Source: Bacteroidales bacterium (GTDB lineage: Bacteria > Bacteroidota > Bacteroidia > Bacteroidales > UBA932). From it: a stretch of 6,513 nt of DNA. The notes beneath the pieces are model-generated. The model searched no databases. It was not told where the DNA came from and was given only the letters and a program-made list of their open reading frames with translations. Below are positions 5,244 through 6,513 of this stretch, piece by piece (position 1 is the first letter of the stretch; every line of letters starts with the position of its first letter). A program made the translations under genes and the position numbers. The stretch spans positions 1-6,513 of the forward strand of contig SFPH01000131.1 in assembly GCA_004552115.1 (NCBI GenBank), in the 5' to 3' direction.

Positions 5244-6485
5244 ATGAGGAAAAGACTTCTTTATTTGATTTTAGCATTGTCGCCGACCTTCGCGGTATCC
5301 TGCATGGACCGTGGGGCCGGTGACCCTTTGTCTGTGAAGTATGTTCAGGATATCGTCGCTGATACGGCATCATTGCAGTACACGAGGGTCAAGATGGCAG
5401 GCATAGATGGCGCAGGAGGCAGCCTGACGGTGTTCGGGCCATCCTCCGAGTCATTCTTCATGGCGGAGAAGCTGCTGAACTCCGATGATTTTGACAATGT
5501 TGACGGCAGGGCCTTGCCGGACGGGCTTCCTGATTTCGCCGGGGAGACTGTGGCGGTGATATCCGATCTGGCCAATGAGCCGTATTCCGGATACATCCTA
5601 AATTCCAATGAGGATTTCCTCCGGGAGGCAGCAGTGCGATCGGTTATTGATGCGCTTGACACCGCTGTGCTTGTAAGTCAATATGACAGAAGTCTTTCCG
5701 AGAGGAAAACCGGAGCCAAGATTGTAGTGCTCTCGTCATCCTACCTGTCCGCATACGGTTATTACGACATTTCCTCATTGCTCAGGGCGGCGAGGCAGCA
5801 TATCAAGGTCATTTCCCCTGCCCACGCAATGTTCGATTTTGCAGCCCGCAGGCACGGCAACGCTTCAAATCTGGCTGTGTGGACCAGTCACGAAATTGAC
5901 AGTGCCGGGATATATCCAATCGTAACCTCCCAATTGTCAAGCGATTATCCTGAAATGAAATGCGAGGTCCTGTGTCCGTCGGGGGATGGGGATCTCCAGG
6001 ACAGGATAATTTCTTTCCTCCGGATGTACAAGGCCTCCGGCAATGCCGGTGAGCTGGATGCCGCCATTGTGGATGATATTCCATTGCGCGCGTCAGAACT
6101 GAACTCCGCGCTGGAGGGTATGTGGGACGATGTCGAAGACAGCCTGATAGTGTACAGAAATCTTCTTGCCGGGGATTTCGAGTTCATTGACGCAGGTACT
6201 GCCGTGGTTTCGGCATGCATCCGCGAAATGAGGGCTGCCAACCTGTTCACCCACAGGATCCGGTATCCGCAGGCCGAATTCTACATGACTGTTCCGCTTC
6301 CGGGAATCGGGACATATGGAGAGGAGGGCTTCTTCACGGATCCATACAGGACCAACAGGGCTCCTTCATCGGGTATGGACACTTTCGTCCTGGTCAGGAT
6401 GAAGAAGCGGTCGATGCCGAAGGCGGTGGCGGAAAGGCTTGAAGTATTGACACCAGCAATCTTGGAGAACTATGTTTCAGATTAG
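5244..6485 (+). CDS. Predicted lipoprotein of unknown function
   Basis: This protein of about 413 residues starts with a lipoprotein signal: MRKR, a hydrophobic core, then the lipobox AVSC with Cys20 as the lipid-bearing residue. It should be anchored in the inner or outer membrane facing the periplasm. The residues after Cys (MDRGAGD) do not form a clear Bacteroidetes surface-export signal. I do not recognise the family. The mature part has alternating strands and helices, for example GETVAVISD, GAKIVVLSSSYLSAYGYYDI, SNLAVWTSH and GELDAAIVDD, which loosely recalls a two-lobed periplasmic-binding-like fold; this is a guess. The C-terminal third has a tyrosine- and proline-rich stretch (RIRYPQAEFYMTVPLPGIG). 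I chose ATG 5244 over the in-frame TTG at 5241. It begins 9 bases after the glutamine synthetase stop with no promoter of its own that I accept, so it is probably read through from upstream. Confidence 0.75.
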   Translation: MRKRLLYLILALSPTFAVSCMDRGAGDPLSVKYVQDIVADTASLQYTRVKMAGIDGAGGSLTVFGPSSESFFMAEKLLNSDDFDNVDGRALPDGLPDFAGETVAVISDLANEPYSGYILNSNEDFLREAAVRSVIDALDTAVLVSQYDRSLSERKTGAKIVVLSSSYLSAYGYYDISSLLRAARQHIKVISPAHAMFDFAARRHGNASNLAVWTSHEIDSAGIYPIVTSQLSSDYPEMKCEVLCPSGDGDLQDRIISFLRMYKASGNAGELDAAIVDDIPLRASELNSALEGMWDDVEDSLIVYRNLLAGDFEFIDAGTAVVSACIREMRAANLFTHRIRYPQAEFYMTVPLPGIGTYGEEGFFTDPYRTNRAPSSGMDTFVLVRMKKRSMPKAVAERLEVLTPAILENYVSD

Positions 6486-6513
6486 CATTTCCCCGGAAGA
6501 AATCGAGAAGCTT
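6472..6513 (+). CDS. Start of a further gene, possibly a 3'-5' exonuclease (RNase D-like), cut by the window edge
   Basis: Fourteen codons read MFQISISPEEIEKL and run off the right edge. The ATG overlaps the lipoprotein gene by 14 bases in another frame and is preceded by GGAG (6464-6467) four bases upstream, one of the few good Shine-Dalgarno sequences in this window. This arrangement suggests translational coupling. The opening resembles N-termini I recall for Bacteroidales 3'-5' exonuclease-domain proteins (an I-S/T-x-E-E-I pattern before the first strand), but 14 residues cannot prove the family. The gene itself is likely; its function is tentative. Confidence 0.55.
   Translation, partial: MFQISISPEEIEKL

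Noticed and set aside
1..6513. Intron, intein, insertion sequence or CRISPR explanation for the broken genes
   Set aside because: At both junctions sequence is missing rather than added. No transposase, terminal repeats, target duplications or regular repeat arrays are visible.

Overview
This window looks chromosomal and comes from a member of the Bacteroidota, most likely an uncultured Bacteroidales lineage of moderate GC. Three things support this. There is an exported C1 peptidase of the Bacteroides type. There is a type III glutamine synthetase (GlnN family, closely resembling the Bacteroides fragilis enzyme in recalled motifs). There are promoters of the Bacteroidetes form TTTG-N19/20-TAnnTTTG instead of the E. 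coli form. I see no mobile element, CRISPR array, tRNA, rRNA or phage gene, and no gap above 300 bases without a gene.

Layout, left to right. (1) Positions 1-1021, minus strand: a secreted bleomycin-hydrolase-like cysteine peptidase. It runs off the left edge and is broken near 677-688 by a frame change that also removes conserved sequence. (2) 1022-1143: a compact divergent promoter region with two back-to-back Bacteroidetes promoters. (3) 1144-1797, plus: a small alpha/beta hydrolase, probably expressed from a very short leader. (4) 1821-3023, minus: a complete PLP-dependent aminotransferase, convergent with the hydrolase at 23 bases. (5) 3024-3121: a divergent control region with a perfect 10-bp inverted repeat whose two arms each contain a -7 box. 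(6) 3122-5234, plus: type III glutamine synthetase, broken at about 4535 by a frame change that removes about 21 conserved codons. (7) 5244-6485, plus: a lipoprotein of unknown function 9 bases downstream. (8) 6472 to the window end, plus: the first 14 codons of another gene, overlapping the lipoprotein gene by 14 bases, perhaps a 3'-5' exonuclease.

The aminotransferase and glutamine synthetase share a divergent control region and both handle amino-group nitrogen (glutamate, glutamine, 2-oxo acids), so joint or mutually exclusive control is plausible. The lipoprotein and the last gene probably form a read-through unit downstream of glutamine synthetase.

The oddest observation is that two unrelated, otherwise well-preserved genes carry the same kind of lesion. 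Each has an internal loss of conserved codons with the same reading-frame offset, and each lies at a tiny perfect inverted repeat. Metagenome or short-read assembly error is the leading explanation; real deletions are the alternative. I found no convincing new biological system. The strongest candidates for follow-up are these paired lesions, the palindromic divergent promoter and the unrecognised lipoprotein.
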